In this document: in pieces, positions 1 to 7,143 of the stretch | Layout of the letters: each line of letters opens with the position of its first letter | How positions within the stretch are numbered: position 1 is the stretch's first letter | DNA from: Oscillospiraceae bacterium | Lineage (GTDB): Bacteria > Bacillota > Clostridia > Oscillospirales > Ruminococcaceae | Direction of reading: 5' to 3' | DNA: 11,612 nt | Assembly: GCA_022511485.1 (NCBI GenBank) | Contig: JAFLUJ010000075.1 | Span: 1-11,612 of the forward strand | The notes under the pieces: model-generated | The model's database searches: none | The model's input: only the letters and a program-made list of their open reading frames with translations | Told to the model about the DNA's origin: nothing | Translations under genes and position numbers: made by a program

Positions 1-1
1 C

Positions 2-718
2 ATCCTGGGCGTTCCCAATAACATAGGTGGATATGAGAACTTTGAGTTCCAGGCTTATGCAAATGCCATCGGTGCTATGTTCCGTTCAAATAAGGATACC
101 GAGCGTATCAACCTTATTGAGATTGATTCCGCTACAGGACGTTCCGGCGCAGGCGCAAGCTTCTTTGCGGCAGTTATCGGAGCAGCGGCGGTATCTGCGG
201 CAGTTGTTGGCGCAGTATGGCTCTTCGGAAATATTCAAGTAAATGATTTCAACAGACAGGCTGCGGATATTCAGGCTTATCTTGATTCTCCGGAGGTTGC
301 AGCTCAGATCGCAGCAGTTGACGATGCGGAGGCAAAGCTTACCAGAGTAAATAATGTGAAGTACTTTATTGATACTGCGGTTACAAATTATGAGTCACTT
401 CCTGTATTGACCAGACAGACATTTGATGATGTTGAGGCTAATTTCAGAGGTACAAGTGCTGTATTGCGATCCATATCGTATAGTAACGGAGCAATAACGA
501 TTCAGGTTCATTGTGACAGAAGTGATGAACCTGCTAAGGTCGTTGGAAATTTCATAGAACAGGATATTTTTGATAATGTTACATATACCGGATTTAATCA
601 GACATCTACGGAATTAAATGCGATAGTATATCAATTTGATGTTACTTTTGTTGTCCGCGAGATTGAGCCCGAAGAAAATGAACCGGCGGAGGAAGATACC
701 GCTGAAGTGACAGAATAA
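2..718 (+). CDS. pilMN: PilM-PilN fusion, C-terminal part (5' end cut by window)
   Basis: The frame is open from base 2 to the TAA at 716-718, so the start lies outside the window. The first ~26 visible residues (LGVPNNIGGYENF, then QAYANAIGAMFR) look like the end of an actin-like PilM ATPase. They run without a stop into a PilN-like part: an RINLIEID stretch resembling the INLLP-type N-terminal peptide of PilN, one Ala/Val-rich membrane helix at about visible residues 54-76, then an extracytoplasmic helical and ferredoxin-like region with an acidic Glu-rich tail. A Met at base 77 could be taken as a separate start, but no ribosome binding site precedes it. In classical systems cytoplasmic PilM binds the N-terminus of membrane PilN; here the two are one chain. 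PilMN fusions are, as I recall, known in clostridial T4P loci such as that of Clostridioides difficile. pilO follows after 20 bases, suggesting one operon. Family assignment is from context and pattern, not a search. Confidence 0.8.
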   Translation: MLGVPNNIGGYENFEFQAYANAIGAMFRSNKDTERINLIEIDSATGRSGAGASFFAAVIGAAAVSAAVVGAVWLFGNIQVNDFNRQAADIQAYLDSPEVAAQIAAVDDAEAKLTRVNNVKYFIDTAVTNYESLPVLTRQTFDDVEANFRGTSAVLRSISYSNGAITIQVHCDRSDEPAKVVGNFIEQDIFDNVTYTGFNQTSTELNAIVYQFDVTFVVREIEPEENEPAEEDTAEVTE

Positions 719-738
719 GAAAGGGAGGGTGATATAAT

Positions 739-1488
739 ATGAATATGAAGCTTTCATACAGAGATAAGGTAGTTTTTATCGTAGTTATCGTAATTATTAT
801 TCTGGTTGCCGGATTTATGCTTTTTGTAAAACCGAAGTTTGAGGAGATCGATGTTGCAAAGTATGATCTTGAAGCTGTTCAGAGCCGGAAGGATGAGATC
901 GATGCAAAAATAGCTACCCTTCCGGATATTATCGACAACATTAAGGAAATAGCTAAGGATGTGGGAGAGAAACAGGAAATATTCCTTGACGAGCAGGATC
1001 CATATCTTAATGAAACATATGTAAGAGATGCGCTTTCAAACCAGAATCTTGAATATTTGGTAATGACTACGGCTTATACCACAGCTTCGACCATCAACAG
1101 GTATACTGTCAATCCTGCGCATATTCTGACATATACGAATAAGATGGAAACGGATCTTTACCATGAGCTTCCTGAAATATATTATGACCGGTTCAATGAT
1201 GTACCTCCTGAGACATATCCGAATACTATACTTGGTGTTACTAATATGACTTTCGCATTCAAGAGCGATGCTGATTTCAGAACAGCATATAATGTAATTG
1301 ACAGACTTGCAACAGATGAAAAGACGATCGTTCTCAACACTATTTCATGTGACTTGAAGAATGAGGTAGCTGAAGATCGCGAAGTTAGTATAGCATTAAC
1401 AATGTACTCTATCTTACCGCTTAATGTGGATAGGATACTTGAGGAGGAGACAGGAGAGGTCAAGCCTCTTGAAACTCCTGCTGAATAA
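739..1488 (+). CDS. pilO: PilO-like T4P inner-membrane alignment protein
   Basis: This 249-residue protein has a short cytoplasmic N-terminus, one hydrophobic helix at about residues 11-30 (rich in V and I), a charged coiled-coil-like stretch at about residues 33-75 and a mixed alpha/beta C-terminal domain ending in an acidic tail (EEETGEVKPLETPAE). This is the bitopic architecture of PilO, which pairs with PilN outside the membrane and couples the cytoplasmic motor complex to pilus assembly. The ATG at 739 is preceded by a strong AAGGGAGG-type site around 720-728. The gene lies 20 bases after pilMN, the normal pilM-N-O order, and context is the strongest evidence because PilO sequences diverge widely. 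No PilP or PilQ gene follows, consistent with a Gram-positive cell. Confidence 0.82.
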   Translation: MNMKLSYRDKVVFIVVIVIIILVAGFMLFVKPKFEEIDVAKYDLEAVQSRKDEIDAKIATLPDIIDNIKEIAKDVGEKQEIFLDEQDPYLNETYVRDALSNQNLEYLVMTTAYTTASTINRYTVNPAHILTYTNKMETDLYHELPEIYYDRFNDVPPETYPNTILGVTNMTFAFKSDADFRTAYNVIDRLATDEKTIVLNTISCDLKNEVAEDREVSIALTMYSILPLNVDRILEEETGEVKPLETPAE

Positions 1489-1503
1489 AATGCATTTCGG
1501 GGA

Positions 1504-1532
1504 AACCGATAGGTCATATTGGCTTATCGGTT
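1504..1532 (+). other. Intercistronic hairpin between pilO and the PilX-like gene
   Basis: AACCGATAGGTCA (1504-1516) pairs with TGGCTTATCGGTT (1520-1532) over 13 positions, including two G-U pairs, around a 3-base loop. No T-run follows on the plus strand: the next bases are GAACCCG and then an A-rich stretch, so it is not a convincing terminator. It sits in the 105-base gap between pilO and the next gene. Possible roles are an RNA processing or stability element that sets different levels for the alignment complex and the minor pilins. The rest of the gap (1533-1580) is A/T-rich, and I see no good promoter with both boxes. Confidence 0.55.
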
Positions 1533-1593
1533 GAACCCGTATAAAAAATAAAAATATTTTAAGGGTTAAATTATTGAGAAAGGGTGGTCTACA

Positions 1594-4329
1594 GTGAAAG
1601 AACTAAAACGGCGCAGACGCATTGACGGTACGGTGCTTATCATGATCCTGACAGTCATGATAGTTCTTATCATAATGCTTGCAGCGACGCTGACTGTTGT
1701 AACAACGGCAAACCAGCGTATCTACACTAAGTTTGAAGAAAATCAGGCCTATTATTCGGCGCGTTCGGCGCTGGATATATTCACTGACAAAATGCTTGCA
1801 GACAGAGATTATTATGCATATGATGGTTCCAGCATAAGACCGTATTCATACACAAATGATTCAGGCGCAACAGCTACTGCTAATATGAAGCAGGGTCTTG
1901 GTGTCCAGGGTGAGTTCTATAAGATCAGATCTCAGGGCATTGAAACTGAAAAGCTGGTAAATACTCCGGGTTCCGGTGTAACATTAGCCGGCGGTGCAAC
2001 GGCGGCAGAGGCGCTGGGCTTTGTTGAGAACATCAAGGAAGCTGATGGCGTTTTCGGAGGCAGTACTCCCGAGGATAAATTCTTTTCTGTAAGTGATACT
2101 GCTGTCAACGATGATACTATTCATCCTTATGATTATATCTTATATAAGGTTTGGCTTCCCGCAATGGGAAACGGATCGGATAACTACGGAAAAATAGTTG
2201 ACTTTGATCCGCCTCCTCCCGGTAAAACACAAAAGGATCAGCTTGCAACTATCAAGGTTGAGGTTCTTGACCGTGTTTTTAACACAAATCCTACATATAG
2301 TACAGTGGATATGATCAACATTGTACAAACCGGAACTGCAGCTGAGCAGCAGGCTCTTAAGGATGCTATAAAAAATGGCGACAGAACCAAGGATCATGTA
2401 AGATTAAGGATCACTTCAACAGTTGAATTTATGGGCGTTGAGGGTACTGTTGTTCTTTTGATAGATTCCGACACACCTACAAGAGTTTCATCATCACGTG
2501 CTGTAACATCACTCAGTGATATTGACAGAGGTACCAGCTTACACCTTGTAGGCGGCGCAAGCTCTCTTACAGGTACTGTCAGCGCACAAAACGAGGCAAT
2601 GATAGTAGGCGATGTTTTTACAGCTGGTAATTTTGTAGATGGATCAAATACTCACGTTCATATGATCGAACCGAAAGCTCAGGTAGTTTCACTTGGAAAA
2701 GTAGAGTTTACAAATAAAAATCCGGTTGTAAGTGCTGATGGTGTTGTGCTTTATGGATACGATGGAATTTCAACTACACAGAATCAGGATTTTGGCTCTT
2801 CTTCCAACAATATAAATATTGTTACTCCCGGATCATTCTCCTGGGGAAGCAATGAACCTAAAATATACGGAAATCTATATGCGGGTACGGTAGATTTTTC
2901 GTGGACCGGTACAAATGGAAATGTAAGATTTTTCGGAGAGACATATACTAATAACATAATTTTTAACAGCAACCAGTTAAATATAGATGACGCTAACCTG
3001 ACGCTCAAATTCCAGAATGATTTTATGTTAGGCGTTATTACAAATCCATTTAATGTATCATCAGGCATGATCGGTGTTGATACAGACTGGGATCATATCG
3101 CTGACAGGGTTTTCAGAGTTAGTGGTTCAGGTGCTGAGGATGTTGCATCCGGAGCTAGTTACACATTAATGAATTTCCCTGCAAATCTAACATTCAATAC
3201 TGCAAACGTTGTCAATGTAGATTATTTTGACGGAACTAACTATACAATGACCCCTGAGATGAAGAAGAAATTTACAGTTCCCGGGTCAAAGCTTGCAGGA
3301 GCTGCATTCACAACAAATGAATTTGAGCTTCCTACAATGCAGGATATGTATAAGGATTATTTTGATCCGACAAAGTTCTTTGATGAAGCTTCAAATCCGG
3401 GTCATGGCGGAGAATTCAATTTTACCGGCGGCAGCATTGCAGATATGAAAAATGCTACTGATCAGGCTAACAATGGTAATACAACACCCAAGGAAAATCT
3501 TCAGGCTTTGTTTGCTTCAGAGATCATGACTTCGGAAGATAAGTACGGCGGTTCGATCCCCGACAGCAGTATTACTTCTCCTGTTGTTATTGAAACAAAG
3601 GATGCAGGTGAGACTGAAATTGATGCGTCCATAAATCAGGTCATATCATCAAATGGATACTTGGAATCCGGACATAATTACGGATTGGTAGCAATTGATG
3701 CAAGATCAAACAATATCACTATTCAGCTTGGTGACGGTGTAAATATGCCGGTTGCATGGGACGGAAGCAAAGAGTTTAAGTTTGTGGGACAATTCATTAT
3801 CTATGGCGATAAGAATGTTACCTTCCTTCTTCCCGGCGATCCAACCGGTGCGGAAGTAAAATACAGCTTCGGAAGTACCGCTGACAGTGACAGAGCTGTT
3901 ATTGCTGACAGCAGGCTTGTAAAAGTAAGCGAGGTAACAGGAAGTGTAAATGGTGCTAACAGCAGTGTAGCGTTAAGTCTTGGCTCCGGTGGTTCATCTC
4001 CTGCTCCGAATGTTGATATTCTCGCCGGAGAGAATGCATGTATAAGCCTTGGAACACAGTCATTTGTGACCGGATATATTTATGCTCCTCAATCCGCTTT
4101 TGAAATTGCCGGAGGTGCAAACGGTCTTAAGTATAACTTTACTTATTCCGGTAAGACACCATCATCAGGACCTATACCAACATCATTCAATGTTGTAGGA
4201 AGCGTTCTGTGTCTCAGATATAAATCCGCACAGTCAGTCGGTGTTTGCTATATAGGCAGAGACGCAGGCGGACCTGATGCCGGTGAGCCTTATCTTGACT
4301 GGAAGCCATACCGTTATCAGAGATATTAA
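1594..4329 (+). CDS. Giant PilX/GspK-like minor pilin, candidate pilus tip adhesin
   Basis: This 911-residue protein starts at a GTG preceded by AGAAAGGGTGG. Its N-terminus is a basic patch (KRRRRIDG) followed by one long hydrophobic helix at residues 13-37. After it comes NQRIYTKFEENQAYYSARSA, which closely resembles the PilX N-terminal pattern in which a QA-Y-AARS motif follows the helix. Counting from Gly12 as the cleavage position, residue +5 is Met, not the Glu of normal pilins. That is a feature of the tip protein GspK and relatives. The remaining ~850 residues are rich in Gly, Asn, Ser, Thr and beta-branched residues, suggesting beta-solenoid or beta-sandwich folds. The end (GYIYAPQSAFEIAGG, then NVVGSVLCLRY) resembles the DUF7305-type domain of PilX-like proteins, though that name is from memory. 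The only cysteines are at 816, 873 and 885. Typical PilX or GspK proteins are about 150-350 residues, so this is unusually large. It is followed after 13 bases by a PilV-like prepilin. A tip position and adhesion are inferred. Confidence 0.72.
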   Translation: MKELKRRRRIDGTVLIMILTVMIVLIIMLAATLTVVTTANQRIYTKFEENQAYYSARSALDIFTDKMLADRDYYAYDGSSIRPYSYTNDSGATATANMKQGLGVQGEFYKIRSQGIETEKLVNTPGSGVTLAGGATAAEALGFVENIKEADGVFGGSTPEDKFFSVSDTAVNDDTIHPYDYILYKVWLPAMGNGSDNYGKIVDFDPPPPGKTQKDQLATIKVEVLDRVFNTNPTYSTVDMINIVQTGTAAEQQALKDAIKNGDRTKDHVRLRITSTVEFMGVEGTVVLLIDSDTPTRVSSSRAVTSLSDIDRGTSLHLVGGASSLTGTVSAQNEAMIVGDVFTAGNFVDGSNTHVHMIEPKAQVVSLGKVEFTNKNPVVSADGVVLYGYDGISTTQNQDFGSSSNNINIVTPGSFSWGSNEPKIYGNLYAGTVDFSWTGTNGNVRFFGETYTNNIIFNSNQLNIDDANLTLKFQNDFMLGVITNPFNVSSGMIGVDTDWDHIADRVFRVSGSGAEDVASGASYTLMNFPANLTFNTANVVNVDYFDGTNYTMTPEMKKKFTVPGSKLAGAAFTTNEFELPTMQDMYKDYFDPTKFFDEASNPGHGGEFNFTGGSIADMKNATDQANNGNTTPKENLQALFASEIMTSEDKYGGSIPDSSITSPVVIETKDAGETEIDASINQVISSNGYLESGHNYGLVAIDARSNNITIQLGDGVNMPVAWDGSKEFKFVGQFIIYGDKNVTFLLPGDPTGAEVKYSFGSTADSDRAVIADSRLVKVSEVTGSVNGANSSVALSLGSGGSSPAPNVDILAGENACISLGTQSFVTGYIYAPQSAFEIAGGANGLKYNFTYSGKTPSSGPIPTSFNVVGSVLCLRYKSAQSVGVCYIGRDAGGPDAGEPYLDWKPYRYQRY

Positions 4330-4342
4330 GGAGGGATAGACT

Positions 4343-4843
4343 ATGAAAAAAAGTTTCAAAGGTTTTACCCTTATTGAGTGTATGATAGCTCTGGCTATCC
4401 TTGGTGTTGCTTCGCTGACAATGGCGCAAATCTATGGCGCTGTTTCGACAAGAAACAAGATGAATCATCTTGTAAATTCGAGCCTTTCAAATCAGATGTC
4501 CTATGTTGAAAGATATACGAATTCTCAGGCTGTGCCGATGTATTTCGGCGGCGGAGCAACTTCAACGAAAGACCCGGAAGTAGGAGGAACTACCAAAAAG
4601 CCTCCTCATGTAGCTGACCCGAACGGTACTAATCTCCAAAAGCCGCATTTAAAGATCGAAAGTAGTTATAAAGATCTGGGTACGGGTAAGAAAAATCTTT
4701 ACAGCTACTCTGCTGATATTTATGTCCTCAAGAGCCGTGACAGGTGGGATGATACTCTGGACAGCAGTTCAAGAGACGGAGGTTATACTGAGGGCGACTA
4801 CAATCTGAGATACAAGTATGTACTCGGACATAAAAACAGTTGA
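4343..4843 (+). CDS. PilV-like minor prepilin
   Basis: This 166-residue protein carries a class III signal: a short basic leader MKKSFKG, then FTLIECMIALAILGVASLTM. Cleavage is expected after Gly7, with Glu at mature position 5, and PilD should N-methylate the new Phe. The IEC(M/L)(I/V)AL(A/V)IL(G/S) pattern of the helix is typical of the PilV/GspI group of minor pseudopilins. The globular part is short, Gly/Ser/Lys-rich and has no cysteine; the only one is Cys13 in the helix. The start has an ideal site (AAGGAGGG at 4328-4335) overlapping the stop of the preceding gene, so translation is probably coupled. It is the second member of a PilX-V-W-like trio that in other systems forms the priming or tip complex. 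The specific name PilV is by pattern and position only. Confidence 0.75.
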   Translation: MKKSFKGFTLIECMIALAILGVASLTMAQIYGAVSTRNKMNHLVNSSLSNQMSYVERYTNSQAVPMYFGGGATSTKDPEVGGTTKKPPHVADPNGTNLQKPHLKIESSYKDLGTGKKNLYSYSADIYVLKSRDRWDDTLDSSSRDGGYTEGDYNLRYKYVLGHKNS

Positions 4844-4844
4844 T

Positions 4845-4851
4845 GGGAGGG
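4845..4851 (+). promoter_or_regulatory. Shine-Dalgarno site fixing the start of the PilW-like gene
   Basis: GGGAGGG lies 6 bases before the ATG at 4858. The in-frame TTG at 4840 and ATG at 4843 lie upstream of or beside this site and have no usable site of their own. The ATG at 4858 also gives a normal short prepilin leader (MKKIKG), so it is the preferred start. The site immediately follows the TGA stop (4841-4843) of the preceding gene. Confidence 0.75.
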
Positions 4852-4857
4852 ACGGAT

Positions 4858-5703
4858 ATGAAAAAGATCAAAGGTTTTACCCTTCTTGAACTTATTATCG
4901 TTATGGCTATCCTGTCCATCCTGATGGTTGCTATAATCCAGCTGTTCAAGCCTATCCGCGAGACATATGTTGACGCTACTCTCTATGAGGCACAGCGTAC
5001 AACACAAAACGGTATTGTGATGTATGTTTCGGAGTCAGTACGGTTCTCTACCGATCTGGGTTTGTATACAAAGGGTGGAGGCGGCGCCAACAGCGCAGCA
5101 GATGCGATAGATAAGTTCGCAGACGCGTACAATACAGCTAATAACTACACCGGTGCGGATGCAACTGCTGTTAAGACAGCTATTCAGAAACAGGCTGAGG
5201 TCATCATTATTGATAATACGACCGGTGGCTATGAATTTAACGGCACTAAGTATACCGGAAGAATACTTCGGAGAAAGCTTGATGGCAATACAATTACTGC
5301 TGAGCCCGCAGGTGCGGATAACGTCAAGTGGAGGCTTGCATTGGGTTCTGCTTATTACGGTGACAGTTCTTATGATATACGTCTGACGCCTCCGGATAAA
5401 CATGATGACGGTACAGGTCTTGCTCCGCTTGTGATTGCAGACTGGACAACAGGCTGGACTCCAAACTATGGAATTGAGGTAACAGTTACTTCGCAGGCAG
5501 AGAATAAGATGAGAGGCACCTATACTGATGCCAGCGGCAATAAGAAGTACAAATTAGCTACTACAACAAACAATGCTTTGGTGGTTTGTAAAAACCATAC
5601 ATTAGGCGGAATGTTTGAAACAACTTATTACAATCAGTCAAACATCAGCGGACCTAATACAAAGATCTACATTGTTTATCTCAATGACAAAATAACTCCT
5701 TAA
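4858..5703 (+). CDS. PilW/GspJ-like minor prepilin
   Basis: This 281-residue prepilin has the leader MKKIKG followed by FTLLELIIVMAILSILMVAI, giving cleavage after Gly6 and Glu at mature position 5. The helix continues into a charged segment (RETYVDATLYEAQRTTQNG), as usual for the exposed half of the N-terminal pilin helix. The larger globular domain contains a Gly/Ala linker (KGGGGANSAADA) and a Trp/Tyr-rich beta region, with a single cysteine near the end (VVCKNH). The size and the place after a PilX-like and a PilV-like gene suggest a PilW/GspJ-type minor pilin, but the C-terminal domain gives no clear family match by eye. It lies 14 bases after the previous stop and is the last gene of this plus-strand unit, followed at once by a strong hairpin terminator. 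Confidence 0.75.
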   Translation: MKKIKGFTLLELIIVMAILSILMVAIIQLFKPIRETYVDATLYEAQRTTQNGIVMYVSESVRFSTDLGLYTKGGGGANSAADAIDKFADAYNTANNYTGADATAVKTAIQKQAEVIIIDNTTGGYEFNGTKYTGRILRRKLDGNTITAEPAGADNVKWRLALGSAYYGDSSYDIRLTPPDKHDDGTGLAPLVIADWTTGWTPNYGIEVTVTSQAENKMRGTYTDASGNKKYKLATTTNNALVVCKNHTLGGMFETTYYNQSNISGPNTKIYIVYLNDKITP

Positions 5704-5711
5704 ACAAAAAA

Positions 5712-5748
5712 ATTTCAGGGCGTGTCCCCAAAAAACACGCCCTGAAAT
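5712..5748. terminator. Bidirectional intrinsic terminator between converging genes
   Basis: A perfect 14-bp inverted repeat, ATTTCAGGGCGTGT (5712-5725) and ACACGCCCTGAAAT (5735-5748), encloses a 9-base loop (CCCCAAAAA). On the minus strand it is followed by a run of seven Ts (complement of 5706-5712, partly inside the stem), ideal for ending pilD transcription. On the plus strand it is followed by ATACTCTTTTAA, a weaker tail, for the minor pilin operon. It fills most of the 69-base gap between the converging genes. Confidence 0.9.
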
Positions 5749-5772
5749 ATACTCTTTTAATGATATTTTTAT

Positions 5773-6786
5773 TTAATATGGTATTTTCGGAACGGTAAGA
5801 TAATTGATGTACATATCCATAAGCTTTGTTCCGAAGAATGATGCAGCCGCAAGACCAATAGTAAGAAAGGGACCAAATGCAAAGGCTTTGACCTCCTCGG
5901 TCTCATCGTGATCCGCTCTGACCTTCAGGATAAGAGCGTAGACAGCTCCGGTGACTATTGCAATAAACGCGGCTACTACAGCGGCTTTCCAGCCAAGCAT
6001 GAGACCTCCCGCTGCCATGAGAATGACGTCTCCCATGCCAAATCCGTATACAGGATCTGTTTCTTTGATGGCGGAAAGGTGCTTATCAAGAGCGCTCCTC
6101 AGCTTTTTGGCTTCGGCAGAATTGGGATTCATCTTTTTAAGGCGCTTTCTGATTTTCCGTGCGGATTTGTGATCCTCGCTGAGTATAAAGCTGTAGATAA
6201 GTGGAGTAAGTACAAATCCGAAAATAAGAAATGGCACGGAAACACTGAAAAGACCGATCAGACCTTCGACAACAGTTAAATTATATCCTCTGGCAAATAC
6301 GGGGAACAGTGTGCCAAGGACGTGGGTAAGTAAAGCGAGTATAGAAAGATATAACAGAACTCCCACAGTCATTTCGCCGGTGTCGTAGTCCTCGAATCCG
6401 ATGACGATAAGTCCGGCAATAAAAAGACAGCACATGGCGGGATATACAAATCCGTCAGCGATAACGTCAAATCTGAGAAATGTCAAGACAAACATTATTC
6501 CGGTAAGGCTTTCCACAAGGATATATCTTCCGGAGATCTTAGAGCCGCAGGCACGGCATTTTCCCCTGAGGAAAAGCCAGCTGAACACCGGTATAAGATC
6601 ATACCATTTAATAAATGCTCCGCAGGTCATGCAGTGGGAATTTTTCTTGGTGAGGGATTCTCCCGCAGGAAGCCTGTAGATACATACGTTAAGGAAGCTT
6701 CCTATGGTTATACCGAAAAGGAACACCATAATGTGCATTCCTATGTATAAGGGAAGAAGTCCTTCCTCCATATTGGCGAAAGTCAT
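5773..6786 (-). CDS. pilD: Prepilin leader peptidase / N-methyltransferase (A24 family)
   Basis: This 337-residue polytopic membrane enzyme cleaves prepilins after Gly and methylates the new N-terminus. Visible marks are the N-terminal FGITIGSFLNVCIYRLP motif (residues 24-40), a CxxC...CxxC zinc-type pair at Cys52/55 and Cys77/80 in the methyltransferase domain, several hydrophobic helices, a candidate first catalytic Asp in FEDYDTGEMT (Asp133 or Asp135) and the GxGD motif GMGDV with Asp253. FGPFLTIG near the end is also typical. The first Asp site lacks the usual Leu/Ile-Pro after it. A charged stretch at about residues 203-245, between helices, lengthens the cytoplasmic loop before GxGD. 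The ATG at 6786 has an AAAGGAGAG site about 8 bases upstream. It is the only minus-strand gene, divergent from pilB and convergent with the minor pilin operon, with its own promoter and terminator. It should process all four prepilins here that carry a clear signal. Confidence 0.95.
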   Translation of the reverse strand: MTFANMEEGLLPLYIGMHIMVFLFGITIGSFLNVCIYRLPAGESLTKKNSHCMTCGAFIKWYDLIPVFSWLFLRGKCRACGSKISGRYILVESLTGIMFVLTFLRFDVIADGFVYPAMCCLFIAGLIVIGFEDYDTGEMTVGVLLYLSILALLTHVLGTLFPVFARGYNLTVVEGLIGLFSVSVPFLIFGFVLTPLIYSFILSEDHKSARKIRKRLKKMNPNSAEAKKLRSALDKHLSAIKETDPVYGFGMGDVILMAAGGLMLGWKAAVVAAFIAIVTGAVYALILKVRADHDETEEVKAFAFGPFLTIGLAAASFFGTKLMDMYINYLTVPKIPY

Positions 6787-6829
6787 TTAAATCTCTCCTT
6801 TGCAGTTAATGTGAAAATATGATACTATT

Positions 6830-6858
6830 ATCTTAACATATATTTTTGAAAATTACAA
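6830..6858 (-). promoter_or_regulatory. Likely sigma-A promoter of pilD
   Basis: Read on the minus strand, TTGTAA (6858-6853) serves as -35 and TAAGAT (6835-6830) as -10, with a 17-bp spacer. An upstream TGT gives an extended -10 (TGTTAAGAT). Each hexamer matches consensus at 4 of 6 positions. It lies about 45-50 bases before the pilD start codon, leaving a short leader with the AAAGGAGAG ribosome binding site. Confidence 0.6.
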
Positions 6859-6937
6859 GCCCCCCGAAAAAAACAAGTCTCCGTCCCATATAAAATCTGC
6901 ACGAAAATCAGAGCGAAAAATGTGCGCTTTTAGAGTG

Positions 6938-6966
6938 TTGCAAGTGAATGAAAAGTGTGGTATAAT
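6938..6966 (+). promoter_or_regulatory. Sigma-A promoter of the pilB-pilT unit
   Basis: TTGCAA (6938-6943), a 17-bp spacer and a perfect TATAAT (6961-6966) preceded by TGG make an extended -10 promoter. Transcription should begin near 6973, about 170 bases before the pilB ATG, which implies a long untranslated leader. It is divergent from the pilD promoter. Confidence 0.8.
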
Positions 6967-6972
6967 ATTATG

Positions 6973-7143
6973 TGAAGGGGTCATAAAAATGTGAAGACGG
7001 TTCTTAATGAGCGGTAACATTGCTTTGAGGCTCTGTAAATATAATTTTGTAGTGTTTGCGGCGTAAGCCGCTGCATATAGAACGGGCTTTGCCGCAGAGA
7101 AGTCCGCTGATGTAATTGATCTGCGGAGAAATGAGGCTTTATA
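6973..7143 (+). ncRNA. Long structured 5' leader of pilB, possible cis-regulatory RNA
   Basis: The ~170-base leader contains GCGGC-GTAA-GCCGC (7058-7071), a perfect 5-bp stem with a GNRA-type loop. It also contains CCGCAGA (7092-7098) pairing with TCTGCGG (7120-7126) just before the GAGG site at 7133-7136. A second GCCGC (7091-7095) could instead capture the first GCGGC, and TCCGC (7103-7107) can pair with GCGGA (7123-7127), so several pairings exclude each other. A possible 19-codon peptide (ATG 7007 to TAA 7064-7066) ends inside the first loop, but its ribosome binding site is poor. A start-stop ATG-TGA (6989-6994) follows AAGGGG. I do not recognise a known riboswitch class, including c-di-GMP types I and II. 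A regulatory role is inferred from structure and length only. Confidence 0.4.

Noticed and set aside
77..718. Separate pilN gene starting at Met 77
   Set aside because: No ribosome binding site precedes it and the frame is open upstream with PilM-like sequence; a fusion explains the data better.
7007..7066. Small 19-codon gene in the pilB leader (MSGNIALRLCKYNFVVFAA)
   Set aside because: No good Shine-Dalgarno site and no runs of a regulatory amino acid; kept only as a possibility within the leader entry.
6973..7143. c-di-GMP riboswitch (type I or II) upstream of pilB
   Set aside because: Such switches control pilin genes in some clostridia, but the conserved core elements of either class are not visible here or in the 10303-10408 leader.
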